A stretch of 64,000 bases of DNA from contig JAKZHN010000020.1 in NCBI GenBank assembly GCA_037179335.1, positions 310,001 to 374,000 of the forward strand, read 5' to 3'. The DNA comes from Cyclaneusma minus. Its lineage: Eukaryota; Ascomycota; Leotiomycetes; Marthamycetales; Marthamycetaceae. This document shows, piece by piece, positions 31,018-41,829 of the stretch. The position numbers were made by a program, and so were the translations under genes. The notes beneath the pieces are model-generated. The model had not been told where the DNA came from and made no database searches. It saw only the letters and a list, made by a program, of their open reading frames with translations. The stretch's first letter is position 1. Each line of letters starts with the position of its first letter.

Positions 31018-31788
31018 ATGTCAGGCACCACTACTCCGACGCCTGGCACGCCTGGCACGCCTGGCATACCTGGCATACCTGACACATCTGGCACACCAAC
31101 CCTCTACTTCGCCTACGGCTCCAACCTTTCCCTCACCCAAATGGCCCTCCGCTGTCCCCACTCCCAATATCTCGCCTTAGGCCGCCTACCCAACTACACC
31201 TGGCTCATCAACGAACGCGGCTACGCCAACATCGTTCCCACCTCTCTCATCTCCCCACGATCTTCCACCCCCCGATCTGGTACTCCACGCCCCGGCACTC
31301 CCCGATCCTCCACTCCCCGCTCCCCCCTTCCAACCACCAGTCCCGCCATCCCCACCCTCCCCCAATTCACCGAAGTCTGGGGGCTCGTCTACGAACTCGA
31401 CGTAACACCCTCTTCCTACACAGCCGACGAATCGCGCCTCGACATCGCCGAAGGCGTCCCCTACGCCTACACCAAAGAATTCCTCAACGTCGAACTCTAC
31501 GGTGCCGGATTCTGTGATGTTGTGAATGGTGTACTGCGCTCTGGGAAAACAGTAGTTAATTGTCTGACGTATGTGGATAATAAGAGAGTGGGCGAGGGCT
31601 TTTGTGACGAGGAGTATGTGAAGAGGATGAACAGGGGGATTAGGGATGCGGTGAAGAGGGGCATGCCGGAGGAGTATGTGGAGAGGGTGATTAGGAGGTT
31701 TATTAAAGCGCCGAGGGAGGTGGATGATCCGTTTTTGGGGAGGGTTGGGGGGTTGAAGGTTGTGACTGATAGGATGGGTCTTGAGTGA
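31018..31788 (+). CDS. Gamma-glutamylcyclotransferase-like protein
   Basis: A single exon of 256 codons. The fold signature YFAYGSNLS followed by QMALRCPHS, LGRLPNYTWLINERGYANIV and VWGLVYELDVTPSS matches the GGCT/AIG2 family; LDIAEGVPYAYTKEFL supplies a Glu in the expected region of the catalytic acid. GGCT enzymes release 5-oxoproline from gamma-glutamyl peptides in glutathione turnover; substrate here is inferred only. Two low-complexity inserts are odd: an N-terminal Gly-Thr/Ile-Pro run coded by ~9-bp tandem repeats (31035-31100), and a Ser/Thr-Pro-Arg run at 31260-31330 between the first strands. Codon use shifts from strongly C-ending in the first ~480 nt to G/T-ending in the last ~290 nt. 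Confidence 0.82.
   Translation: MSGTTTPTPGTPGTPGIPGIPDTSGTPTLYFAYGSNLSLTQMALRCPHSQYLALGRLPNYTWLINERGYANIVPTSLISPRSSTPRSGTPRPGTPRSSTPRSPLPTTSPAIPTLPQFTEVWGLVYELDVTPSSYTADESRLDIAEGVPYAYTKEFLNVELYGAGFCDVVNGVLRSGKTVVNCLTYVDNKRVGEGFCDEEYVKRMNRGIRDAVKRGMPEEYVERVIRRFIKAPREVDDPFLGRVGGLKVVTDRMGLE
31035..31100 (+). repeat. 9-bp tandem repeat inside a coding region
   Basis: About six copies of a unit close to CCTGGCACG/CCTGGCATA code a Pro-Gly-Thr/Ile run near the N-terminus of the cyclotransferase-like protein. Later copies diverge (CCTGACACA, TCTGGCACA). Copy number is likely variable between strains. Confidence 0.75.
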
Positions 31789-32730
31789 TGCTTGTGTGGG
31801 GAGGTATGCAATTTGCAAGGTTTGGGATTTATAATTAAGGGAATTAGAAAATGGTAAAACAACGCTACCACTTAAGAGAAAACTTCGAGTTCTTTGTCCA
31901 ACTGGCTTTCCAAACTAGAGCAGAGAAAGAGCTATTTAGCAAGTTCAGAATTGTCAAAAACAGACGTGATCTCAAGGAGTTGTGCCGGAAGGTCGGATGG
32001 GTAGGAAGGGTAGTCGCGGAGGGAGAGGATCGAGGCGGGTCGAGGGGGCCGGACCATCGATGTGCAACAAAACCACAAACTGAACAGTCATATGAACTAC
32101 ACGAGAGTATTTCTAGGTTACTGAAAAGGGGGATCGGAAACAGCAGGTGTATTGGTATCGAGAGAGATCGAGTGGCTGGCGAGAGGTTGTCAGACGGTGG
32201 AAAACAGTGCTGGCGGGGGGGCGGGAAGCTGGCGAGAACAACTTTGACTGTCGATCGCTAAACATTACAACTCGAATAAAGCCTGAGGGAAATTATATAG
32301 TTTCGAAGTTTCCTCTTCTTTTCTTACACAACTTGAATCCCCTGACACCCAAACCCAGGCGTGTTATATATACGTCAACTTGTGTAGAATTTTGAGCTCA
32401 ATTAAACTATCTCATTGAAAATCCCCAAATACACGTTTCAAAATATCACTTTCTCGACGGTCCATGTGCGAGAAAACTTCAAATGGCCGCAGATCATGTG
32501 ATCCTGGGGAACCATCTTAGATGCTGTGAAGGGTTGATGCTCAATCGAAGCTCTGGGTAGTGTTACTGTCACTCGTGAGCCACTTTGTTGCTCCTTATTC
32601 TCTCTGTCCGTTCCGTACCAGATGTAGAACACTAGAAGCAATCATTATGAACAATTAGATTGATTATGGATAAATCCTGAGCCAAAGACTTTTGTCTCTC
32701 CTTATTTCCCATTACACCATCCGCCATTCG
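31789..32730. other. intergenic, no gene seen
   Basis: About 940 bp between two convergent genes. AT-rich in 32230-32460. Open frames on either strand lack recognisable content. Confidence 0.5.
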
Positions 32731-34799
32731 TCACTCTCCAGCTAAAACCCATCTATCTCCATCCCTCTTCAACCTCACCCTAACTGTCTTAACATTCTTC
32801 CTCAAACTCGGCAGCGTATCCACACTCCCCAGCTTATCCCTCACATCACCTCCTAGTCCAACCAAAGTCGCCAGCGCACTCGTCTTCCACACCCTCTCTG
32901 CATCTCTCGTCGCCACAATCGTCATCACCAAGAACGCCAACGAAAATGCCAGCAGTGCAAACAAAAACGTCATCCACTCCCACCTAATCTTCACAAACGT
33001 TTCGTTATTCCACGCCGCGCCCCTCACCTCCTCCGACGCCGCATTCCTTGCGCGGAAATCGTTGGTTATGCTTGTTGCAAGATTGTCGAACACGATGCCG
33101 ATTTCGGTAAATGCGTCGTTGGTGGTGTTGCTGTACATGTTGCCGAGTGCTTCGACGGTCGGAGACTCCCAGTAGCTGGTTCCGTCGGGCCAGTGGATCC
33201 AGCCGTAGCCGGAGAATTGGTCGTGGATGAAATTGCCGAGGCTGGAGATCGTCCATTGGTCGATGTGGTAATCTGTGTCGTCTCCGTCGACTGTGAACTT
33301 GTACGTGTAAGCACCGAATTGGTCGTCTACGTCTTGTCCCACGATTTCCACAGTGGAGTTTAGGCGAGTTGTGGTGGTTCTTGAGGTGCCGTTGACGACA
33401 GTGGTATTGAATAATTGGACGCAGAAATTAAGTGCCGCTTCGGCGGCTGTTGGGATCATTGTGATGGGGTCTTTGTACATGATGAAGGCGCTGGCGATGT
33501 ATGTGTGGTTGAGATCGACGAATGCGAAGGAGGAAGGGTCCAGGCCAGTTTCTGAGGCTGCGCTAGTGACGTTAAGTAAACCGTCGTAGTATGTGTCGTT
33601 GGCTGGAAACACTGGGCCGTCCATGAGGTCCATGCCTATCAGTCTGGGAAGTTGGAAAAGTCCGCACTGGTACATCATAGGGCCGAAGAGAATACAATCG
33701 TCTGTGCGATTCATATATGAGGTGATATTGGCAACGTCAGCGCAGACGCCAAGGGAATTGTACGCAGGAAGAGTGCAGTTTCCAGTTGAACAAGTCGGGG
33801 ATGTAGGTTCGAGGGTCTTATTTTGGTTGAAAATTCCATTGTATACGGACTGAATCGCTTTGAGATCTACGGACGGGACTGTTCGGTGTCAGGAAGAAAG
33901 ATCTTTCTATCTGATGAGGAATGTAACATACCGGCAAATGTGTTTGGGAGGTCTTGCTCGACAAATCTGGTGGTGGTCGAATTATGGTTTACGATGATCG
34001 ATCTCATGTCGTAGGTAATAATCTGTTGAGTGAAAGGCGTGCTAGCTACAGCTAGAATAGTAAGGAGGGCACCGAAGGTTGCTAGGCGTCTGTCATAACG
34101 GATTAGCTCCTGATTTTAGAGACGCTGAGGATCCTCTTACCGGCCGGCAGTAAAAAAACCGTGTCCAAGAAGCTTCATACTGCCCACAGGTCCTCGGCTG
34201 GCCGCATCAAAGGCGTCGAAGACTTCCAGTGGCCTCGACTTCTGCTCGTAATAGTTCCATTTGAGTTGTCCCAAAGACTCCGCAACGCATACCATCATAG
34301 ATGCTTTCGATAAAGCAGACAAGAACGATATCAGCGTATTGAGTGTGATGCCCCACGGCCATTGCGGCAGCGCTTCGCCATTGTAAATGTACAAGATGAC
34401 GACGATGGCACCGACCAGAATAGCACTGATGACCCAAGATACGATTTCGATCCCCCAAAAGTTCAAAAATCCAGGGCATCCGCGGCTTCTGTTGGATCTT
34501 CCCGGTAGCTGTCCCTCTTCGAGCAGATTGATTTGTGACGAAAAGGCCGACTCTTGTCCCGACGGAGCCTTTCCTGTCATCTCTACCCACATCGGGCGCA
34601 GTTTCGGGTTTCGGCTCAACTTGGTTTCGATTGATTCCAGCGGAATGGTATCCATCTTCTCATCTCTTGATGCGCCAGATGCGTTCGACCTTTGTTCGAG
34701 GTTTGGAGAGATAGTAACGGTGCTGGCATTGGAGAATCCTGCGATCGAGTGCTGGTCAAGCTCTCCGTAAGGCCATCGCCGAGTCGTAGGGGAACTCAT
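32731..34799 (-). CDS. DUF3176 membrane protein
   Basis: Three exons: 34799-34141, 34089-33932 and 33878-32731, 654 residues; both introns (51 and 53 nt) keep frame. The N-terminal ~130 residues are polar. The DUF3176 region follows: WGIEIVSWVISAILVGAIVV, WPWGITLNTLISFLSALSKA, LGQLKWNYYEQKSRPLEVFD, FDAASRGPVGSMKLLG. Membrane segments are visible in these two blocks, in RLATFGALLTILAVAS, and near the C-terminus (FLFALLAFSLAFLVMTIV). The large loop between the third and last segments (~380 residues) carries many N-glycosylation sequons and Cys (SPTCSTGNCTLP), so it is probably extracytoplasmic. Function is unknown; the family is large in filamentous ascomycetes. Confidence 0.85.
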
Positions 34800-35426
34800 G
34801 TGTAAGGCATGCTAATGACTAGTGGGTGAACCGCAATGAGGGTGTAGAGATTGACGAATCTTGAAGATGAACCAGAGAGGTTTGGAGGGCTAGCCTACCT
34901 TCGGTAGAAGACTCATCCTGGCTTGGCAACGCTCTGCCGCTCATGTTACCGTTTGGGTAGTAATCGTGCTGGACGGCTGCAACGGAGAAGCTTCAGTAGT
35001 CTTTTTGATATCCTGTGGAGCAAAGGCCCACAGATCAAGCCTTGCCAAGAAATGCAGTCGGGGGTTCAAGGTGCCTCGACATCGATCCGAATCGCGAGCC
35101 AAAGCGCAAACTAAGAGGGGATATGTAAGAGATCCGTGGACACCGTCAAACCTTCAAGACACACCACTGCTACCCTATTACTTGTTTAGCTGTGGAGAAG
35201 CAAGCCAACCACTAGACAAAGCAGTAAGTACATGTAGTATTCAGATAACTAGAAACATCACGGGTAAATAGAAAACAGATCAAAACAAGCCTGCAACGGA
35301 GGAGCCGAGCCACGCCAATGACTAGGAATAATGACTCAAATCGCTAGAAATAATAACCCACATTCCACGTCAACGAAAAGTCAAAGGCAGTTCAAGTTAG
35401 TAATTGTGGACAATCGTAAGAGGGTA
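34800..35426. other. intergenic, no gene seen
   Basis: About 630 bp upstream of the DUF3176 gene up to the foldback element. No recognisable coding sequence. Confidence 0.5.
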
Positions 35427-35760
35427 ATCGAGGGTCTGAAGACCACCTCTCCTACCTCTTCTCAGGAGAAAGGGTAACAGCAACCAGGGATAATTTTCAG
35501 CAAAATGGGAATACCGCTAGCAGGGGAGAATTGGAGCGTGCGCGCGCGGAATTGTAAAAGTGGATAGCGATTTTGAGCGACTTTTCCTAATTCTTTCGAT
35601 AGCCGTAAATTTTCTCCACACTCTTGCATTACATTGACCACTTTTACCCTTGCCACCACCCTGCTAGCGGTATCCCATATTGCTGAAAATTATCCCTGGT
35701 TGCTGTTACCCTTTTTCCTGGAAAGGGCGTGGGAGGAAAGGTGGTCTTCAGACCCTCGAT
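35427..35760. mobile_element. Foldback/MITE-like element with ~105-bp or longer inverted arms
   Basis: A 334-bp segment begins ATCGAGGGTCTGAAGACCAC and ends with its reverse complement. TA flanks each end (35425-35426 and 35761-35762), a likely target duplication. The arms are much better preserved than those of the 7.5-kb element. One stretch of ~34 bp (around 35467-35500 and its partner at 35681-35715) appears identical, and matching continues past a GCTAGC core near 35516 and 35663. The centre is AT-rich and unpaired. There is no coding capacity beyond mirror-image short frames. Confidence 0.8.
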
Positions 35761-36908
35761 TATGTTGTTAACAAAAGCATTTTGTGGTGTCTGGAGATTG
35801 CTTCATGTTTCCAGTCGAAGGTTGAAGAAGATCGCAATTTATCAATACGAGATCTGACGTATGTCGAGCAGATCACAAATGGCGATATATATCTTGTTCC
35901 TTTTTATCGTCAGCAGGGCAATCAGAATGTTATAGAGTAGAGCTTTGAATCCACCTACTCGAGAGTGGTACGCGTATGCAAGTCCTGTGAATAGGAGGTA
36001 TATAGCTGCGGATCTGACGCCCATTCTCTGGTCTTTGCTGCGGTCCAAAGACGCCGGCTGACTCAGATACAAATGGATTTCCTTTTGTACATCTGAGCTC
36101 TGCATGCAAATTTCCGTTCTCCATACTATGCCGTCAGAGAAAGCGCTTGGCCAACGGTGAAGCCATGCTTGGGTGATGAGTTTGAATAGAAGGGCAGGCT
36201 CCATTGCCTCGGGATGATTCCGTTTCAAGCAGCAGAAATGTGAGATGCGAAAAGCCTAATGAATATAATGGAAACAGGCTGGCAGATACAAGACTCAGAC
36301 AGAACCAGAAGGCTGGTGTCGAGGTGTCGAGGTTAAGGTAACATAGTTGGCACGGACCAAAGTACATGTATTGACCCCTCGCCAAGCCTCGGTGAATATT
36401 CTCCGGCACCGACATCAGCCTCAGCCATGTTTGGTCTTGATGATCCTTCAAGCAACCAGACTGAACAGCTACGATGACGTCTCCGCCGTCCTTTTTGCCA
36501 ACAGAGACCGTCGTTTCTGGTGCTCTCTGACCGCATCTTGACGCGTCAAAGCGTAGCGGGACCTCAAAAGAGGGGACCGACTTCACCATGGCCGCGAGGC
36601 TCAGCCCCTCGAACGACTCTGATTTTCCGATTGCCGCGCCCTGAGTATGACTCGGCATGCTTTGAGCACAACCACGATGGATCTTGTACGATGTACATGT
36701 ACTCGAGATATATATACAAGCCTCGCTGGCTTCTCACCAGCTTTCCTTTCCCAAGACCACATTATACTTCAACCCCTCTGTCATCCCCCTCACACTCCAG
36801 TGGTTTCTCTCAGTCAACTCACAGCACAGTAAACACTTCGCTGCGGTTTCTCTCGATACCAGATTCAACCATCTTTTCTCTACTTGAGATTTCAGTCTAT
36901 TCTTCAAG
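35761..36908. other. intergenic, no gene seen
   Basis: About 1.15 kb up to the monooxygenase start. The minus-strand frames at 35842-36658 have no domain. The last ~200 bp are CT-rich with a TATATATA near 36710, a plausible core promoter for the monooxygenase. Confidence 0.5.
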
Positions 36909-38399
36909 ATGGCCGACGATTCCCCAATCACAAACAGCGGAAGTCTTCCCACGAGACACGATCCCACAGGCATATCCGTCCTCATCGTCGGCGCTGGCAT
37001 AGGCGGTCTAGCAGCAGCCCTCGAGTGCTGGCGAAAAGGCCACATCGTTCGAATTGTCGAGCGTTCCCCTGGACCCGTCCGAACCGGAGATTTCTTCACC
37101 ATCGGTGCCAGCGCCATGACCTGCTTCAAGTACTGGCCCGATATGGCCCGCGAGAACGATGTCATCGGCCACTCGCCCTGGGTATCATACTACAAGTTCA
37201 CAGGCGACAAGATGTTTGGGCCAATTGAGATGTCGGCTCATATGGACGCACACCACAAGAAAGGCGAGGCGCTGCCGCATCGTCATCATCGACCGGAGTT
37301 CTATGATATGCTCTTGAAGCAGGTCGCGAGGACTGGAATGGATGTGGAGTTCGGCACACACGTGGTGGAATATTTTGAGGATGTGGAAGAAGGAAAAGGA
37401 GGCGTGGTCCTGAAGGATGGGAAGATACTGAAAGCTGATATTGTCATTGCGGCCGATGGATTGGGAACCCATTCCGAGAAGATTGTCATTGGCAACGATG
37501 TCCGCGCAAAGAGCAGCGGTTACGCCATCTTCCGCGCCGCCTTCCCCGTGGAAATCGCCCTCACCGACCCAGTCATCGCAGAGCATTTCCAGCTGATCGA
37601 AAACGGCGACGGTGTGCTCGAGTTCTTCCTCGGGCCTGATATGCACGCCACCTTCTGGCGCGCTGGCAACATCTTCACTTGGACCTTGACCCATCAAGAC
37701 CACATCTCCTCATCCGCCGAATCTTGGCACCACTCTGTCGACCCCAACACAGCTCTCGCCATCATCGCCGAGTCCTCTGCTAAAGTCGGCAAGGAATGGC
37801 CCGAATATATCAAACACGCCATCGCCGTCACTCCCCCTGACTCCTTAATCAACTGGAAGCTCATGTGGCGCAACCCGCAACACAACTGGACCAGCCCAGC
37901 CGGACACGTTGTGCAACTCGGCGACGCAGCCCACACCTTCTTGCCTACCTCGGGAAACGGCGGAACACAAGCCATCGAAGACGCAATCTCTCTTTCCACT
38001 TGTCTAGCCACCGCATCCGAAACTGGCATTGACGCTGGGACAGCAGCCAAAGCACACAACCTGCTGCGCTTCCAACGCACCTCTCTCACACAACTCCTGG
38101 GCATCTACAACCAATGCAAAGAGCACGCCTTATCGAAGAATCCACGCAGCGCAACGCCCAAGTTCGGCGAATGGATTTCCCAGCACGATCCAGAGAAATA
38201 TGCCGAAGCCGAGTTCGCGCGCGCAGTGGAGTTTGTAAAGGAGAAAGGAGAAAGTTGGGCGACAGATATGGTGGAGTTTGAGAATAGCAACGTGCCACCG
38301 GGATTGAAGTACAGGGATTGGGAGTTTGAGGAGATGGAGAGGATTGCTAACGAGGATAAGGGGTTGGAGGAGTTGGGAATGGGTGGGAACTGGGATTAA
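36909..38399 (+). CDS. FAD-dependent monooxygenase (salicylate hydroxylase-like)
   Basis: A single exon of 496 codons. The FAD-binding Rossmann motif GAGIGGLAAALECWRKGH starts at about residue 27 and is followed by the acidic strand end IVERSP. The DG motif is ADIVIAADGLGTHSEK at about 177. The second FAD motif is VVQLGDAAHTFLPTSGNGG at about 340, followed by AIEDAISLSTCLA. This order defines single-component class A flavoprotein monooxygenases, which hydroxylate aromatic or polyketide-like substrates with NAD(P)H and O2. No signal peptide or membrane segment. The substrate cannot be read from sequence, and no other biosynthetic gene adjoins it, so a catabolic role is as likely as a metabolite pathway. 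Codon use is strongly C-ending. Confidence 0.87.
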   Translation: MADDSPITNSGSLPTRHDPTGISVLIVGAGIGGLAAALECWRKGHIVRIVERSPGPVRTGDFFTIGASAMTCFKYWPDMARENDVIGHSPWVSYYKFTGDKMFGPIEMSAHMDAHHKKGEALPHRHHRPEFYDMLLKQVARTGMDVEFGTHVVEYFEDVEEGKGGVVLKDGKILKADIVIAADGLGTHSEKIVIGNDVRAKSSGYAIFRAAFPVEIALTDPVIAEHFQLIENGDGVLEFFLGPDMHATFWRAGNIFTWTLTHQDHISSSAESWHHSVDPNTALAIIAESSAKVGKEWPEYIKHAIAVTPPDSLINWKLMWRNPQHNWTSPAGHVVQLGDAAHTFLPTSGNGGTQAIEDAISLSTCLATASETGIDAGTAAKAHNLLRFQRTSLTQLLGIYNQCKEHALSKNPRSATPKFGEWISQHDPEKYAEAEFARAVEFVKEKGESWATDMVEFENSNVPPGLKYRDWEFEEMERIANEDKGLEELGMGGNWD

Positions 38400-39667
38400 G
38401 GGGACCAGAGGCTGGACTGAAAAATGGAGACAAAAAGCTCATGAGTCACGAGAAGAAGAGATTTTGCGGTGCCATTTATCTAGATACCTCATGCTGAGAT
38501 CAGCTTGCTTGCTTGCCATAGGCGATTGATGAGCTACGAATCATAAGAATTTTGTACAATGAGTCTTTGACACCTGTGTCACTCGCAGAGAGTTGGCTGC
38601 GGAGTCTCACTGCCTCAGAAAGGCAGATGTGACTGTGAGATAGTGGTATATAAAGCCAATCTACGGAATTCTCATGTACAGTTTCTTCTTTCACATCAAA
38701 AATGGCACAATGGTACTAATCAACACGAGCCTGTCGCCTACGTCCCCAAGGCAGGCACTCCAACCGCTCACATGTCCTTCAGGGGTACAAAGGGTACAGG
38801 CAGGTCGGATGCGAGAGGTTAAGGGAAGAGAGCTCGGCGCAACAAACCGCGTCAAAGCAGAAGGCAAGCTCAAGCCTCCTCCCTCCTCCCTCGACCGCCA
38901 GCATCCCATCACACGACAATCCCAGAATCTCGACATCGTTTTGTTGCACGTCGACCAACCGAAGTTGAAAAGGTCGTTTTTGAAAACTGCTCTTCAGGTC
39001 TTTAAAACAATATAGGCTAATAGAGCTTAGAATTCCAGACAAATTGATATATAACACGGGTATGTTTGTATATTAGTGGCTTGCTCAATTGGATTTAGAA
39101 TATTGTATTTTTTTGGAAAAAATAAATTATGGCTTATTTGCTAATCGACTCGCTTAGTGATCTCGGGAGTATAGACTGCTCGCTTGACAGATGAATCTGG
39201 GCACGACGGGATACTGCCAACTCGACAGATAGAGACGCCACGCCGTTACCTTGTTCGTCGCGGTTAGAGGTACTGAATTCAATTGATCCCTTCCTCCGCA
39301 TCCCCGGGTCTTAATTCTTTTTATATCTTTTCTCTTTTGGCGTCCTTACCGGCAGTTCGTGTCGGGTGCGGGCCGGACTTTTGAGAATGAGGGGCTTCTA
39401 CGTGAATGGCAAAGCTTGGGAGATGTCTTTCGAATCATGTTCTTTGAGCAATCGCTGCTGCTTCATAGCTATCATACATGGCGGGTTTAAATTGTTGGAA
39501 GGAAGATTCACTTGGGGAAAGAATGGGTGCTTTTATTTCGAGTCCCCGACCTAAACCTAACAAAGCCCACCCCCAAAGTTACACTCACCCCCATCTACCC
39601 ATACTGTGAAGGGGGAATCGGGGCAGCAGGGGGTTCCAGCCGGTCCTGAGTTATTCTGGAAGCAACC
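38400..39667. other. intergenic, no gene seen
   Basis: About 1.27 kb. AT-rich around 39010-39140. Short open frames are unrecognised. It borders the relic region that follows. Confidence 0.5.
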
Positions 39668-39890
39668 TCACGGCAGACGGACACGGGAGTTCGCCAAATG
39701 GAACAACCTTGCATCTAATTGATAGCCATCTCAGCGGCGTGGCGTTGGACAAACTGAACGAACCCGCAGCCTTTTCCAGGAAGAATCTTCACGTACCCAT
39801 GTGATCTCCCAAATCCCCGAAAGAAAAAACGGAGCTCATCCTCGGTGACATAGCCGACAAAGACGCTTGTGTTGTAAGTTGTTGAAGTCT
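39668..39890 (-). pseudogene. Relic of an RRM RNA-binding protein (NAM8/NGR1/Csx1 type)
   Basis: The minus strand reads NTSVFVGYVTEDELRFFFRG, then YVKILPGKGCGFVQFVQRHA and AEMAIN, clearly the third RRM of the TIA1-like NAM8/NGR1 family. It is broken several ways. The usual GGLSG linker after VFVG is shortened. There is extra sequence between GFG and YVK. A TAG stop at 39717-39715 sits where the family has Gln (IN-Q-MQG). The match then resumes one base out of frame (NSRVRLP) and meets a TGA at 39670-39668 where the family has Trp. The stops fit C-to-T or G-to-A changes. Upstream on the same strand a Gln-rich segment (about 40020-40000) may belong to the same old gene. Confidence 0.75.
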
Positions 39891-40234
39891 GTGAACTGGT
39901 TCGAAAAAAAGACCAATCGGCAGGGCGGCTAATGTGCATTCCACTGGATATAAACAGGATCGCGACGTTAAGGAGCCGTAAGCCGTAGCTTTCTGAGGCG
40001 AGAGGCGCTATTTGTTGTTGTTGTTGTGGGAGATGAATGCGGGAAGAGAGTAGAGACCCAGTTGGGCTGAGTAGCCATAGCGCCAGGGGATTGAACATGA
40101 GCCGGCCCTCGTTCAAGTGCTACTGGGCCTCCGCCCCCCTCTGGGCTGAAAGAGAACGAGGTGTTCTGAGGGGTGGAGGGCCTGAGGCGGGTTGTGTTGG
40201 TGTTGTTGGGGAAGGGGGAGGAGAAGGGGGGACT

Positions 40235-40855
40235 TACGCTGGCGCCGTGGCGGAGAGATTCTTCTTCTGCTGCTTCTTCTTCTTCTTCCTTCTTGCCACG
40301 ACCAAAGGACTTGGAAAGCTAATTCTAAGGCCTTCGGGGCCAATTTTCTGGGCATCGAAATGAAGCTTCTGGGCCCTGATATCCTCGCGCTACAGGGTAG
40401 AAGTCGAGATGTTTACAGGCTTCTGGCGTGGTGGGACAGGGGGTGGCTTTTCGGCACTAGGCTCGGGTGTACGCTCTGGGGATATCAGAGACTGGAGCCA
40501 TGGTCTCAAGCCGCGATCAGACCCATCATCCCATTCATGAGGCCATATCTATATTCGCTCATTGCAAGGATACTCGGTAATCCTCGGTATCTGGCGCGCG
40601 GGAGCAGGAGGTGGAGTGGCAGATATATGGTGGTAGGTGGCCCTGTCGGGATATATTATGGGGTTCTGCAAGTTCTGGAACAACTTGCGTGCCTGCTTTT
40701 TGCCGTCTTTCAGGAGCAGGAAGATCTGGTGCGTTCACCGCCAGCTGGACCAATGTCCAGTGTAGAAGTTTACTTGATCAAGATCTCAGTCGCATCTACA
40801 GAGGACGTTGTAGCGATCGGTAATTGTTTGGGTGTCTGACGGTCGGTCAGAGATA
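40235..40855 (-). pseudogene. Decayed coding region, family not recognised
   Basis: One minus-strand frame reads like protein for ~200 codons, but is cut by four stops: TGA at 40788-40786, TGA at 40737-40735, TAG at 40551-40549 and TAG at 40392-40390. Between them it reads, for example, LDQVNFYTGHWSSWR, KDGKKQARKLFQNLQNPIIY, WPHEWDDGSDRGLRPWLQSL, EKPPPVPPRQKPVNIS and QKIGPEGLRISFPSP, ending in a Lys-rich run and a possible splice donor. The four stops are in the same frame, and each could come from CAG, CGA or TGG by a single transition. I do not recognise the family. The plus-strand frame over the same DNA is an antisense shadow. Confidence 0.55.
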
Positions 40856-40859
40856 ACGT

Positions 40860-41570
40860 ATCGCGTTTGATTTTGGATGTGTTAAGAAAGAATATAGAGT
40901 GGAAGTAGCGGAAAAGCTATAGGCTTTTCACTAGCACGGCAGGGTCATCGGATTCGGCGAAGCAGGCGCTTAGTCCACGTGCCCCAGCGGAGCTTTACCG
41001 GTTCACCGGGCAATTTCACCAGATTTGTTTGCGCTTGCTAGCTTCAACTTGCAACCAGCTTGCGCACTAGCCGCCCTCCTAGGCGATGACTACTAGTGCG
41101 GTTAGGTTTTGTCCTTAAGGGAGGCAGGGAGCCACACAACCTTCCTGGTCCTCCAGACGGACGAAGATTACATCTTCAATTCTAACACCCATCCATCTCA
41201 GCTTTGTGTATTACAGTGGGCGGATCCACTTGCCATCCAGTATCGAAATTTCTTAATCCTTGTAGTCAGGTCAATCTCGATTGCTATCGCCCTTATGGCG
41301 CAACAGAGTCTTTGACGCTCGACAAGACCCCAGCGACCCCAAGGAGTACGCTAAGCACCGCTCGTTGGCCTCTGGAGATCAAAATAGAGAGCTCCGGCAT
41401 GGGACTGGCCTAGCCTGTCGCAGTCCATCCGCTTTGAGCCTTCATCGACAGCACTTTGTTGCCCCTGCTGCCTCGCCGCCTCACCGCCTCACCGCCAACC
41501 GCCCGACATGTCTCGTTGGAACCCCTTCCCGAACTGAAAGTCTCCATCCTCGTTCTCTCACAGAGCTGTC
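40860..41570. other. intergenic, no gene seen
   Basis: About 700 bp between relics. Contains a short C-rich microrepeat (CCTCACCGCCTCACCGCC near 41474). No intact gene. Confidence 0.45.
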
Positions 41571-41829
41571 CTAGGAAGCTGCACGCAACCAAGCCATCAA
41601 CAAACACTTGAACGAACTCGCAGCTTTCCACCTCAACCACAAAGCCATGCGACCTGACTTGCGCGCTCTATACGAAGTCATTTACGAAGAGAGGAAGCGC
41701 GCAGATGCCGAGGAACTTGAGCGCCTGCAGGAGCGACATCTCGAAGAAGAGCAACAGGAGATCGACAGGTACGAGACCCAAGCGCGAATGTCCACAGCCT
41801 CCACTTGTAGCCGGATTTCAGCCCTTTAG
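41571..41829 (+). pseudogene. Coiled-coil gene fragment
   Basis: Directly after a TAG at 41572-41574 the frame reads EAARNQAINKHLNELAAFH, then RALYEVIYEERKRADAEELE and QERHLEEEQQEIDRYETQ, a strong charged helix with heptad spacing. It then loses character and stops. There is no credible start or domain, so it looks like part of a once longer protein. Whether it belonged to the same gene as the homeodomain relic (opposite strand) is unknown. Confidence 0.4.

Noticed and set aside
36909..38399. Possible secondary-metabolite gene cluster around the FAD monooxygenase
   Set aside because: No polyketide synthase, peptide synthetase, terpene cyclase, cluster transporter or regulator lies nearby; the neighbour is a DUF3176 gene and relics.
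40192..40839. 215-codon plus-strand frame
   Set aside because: It contains a long poly-Leu run that mirrors a Lys-rich run on the other strand; the minus strand, though broken, is the one with protein-like sequence.
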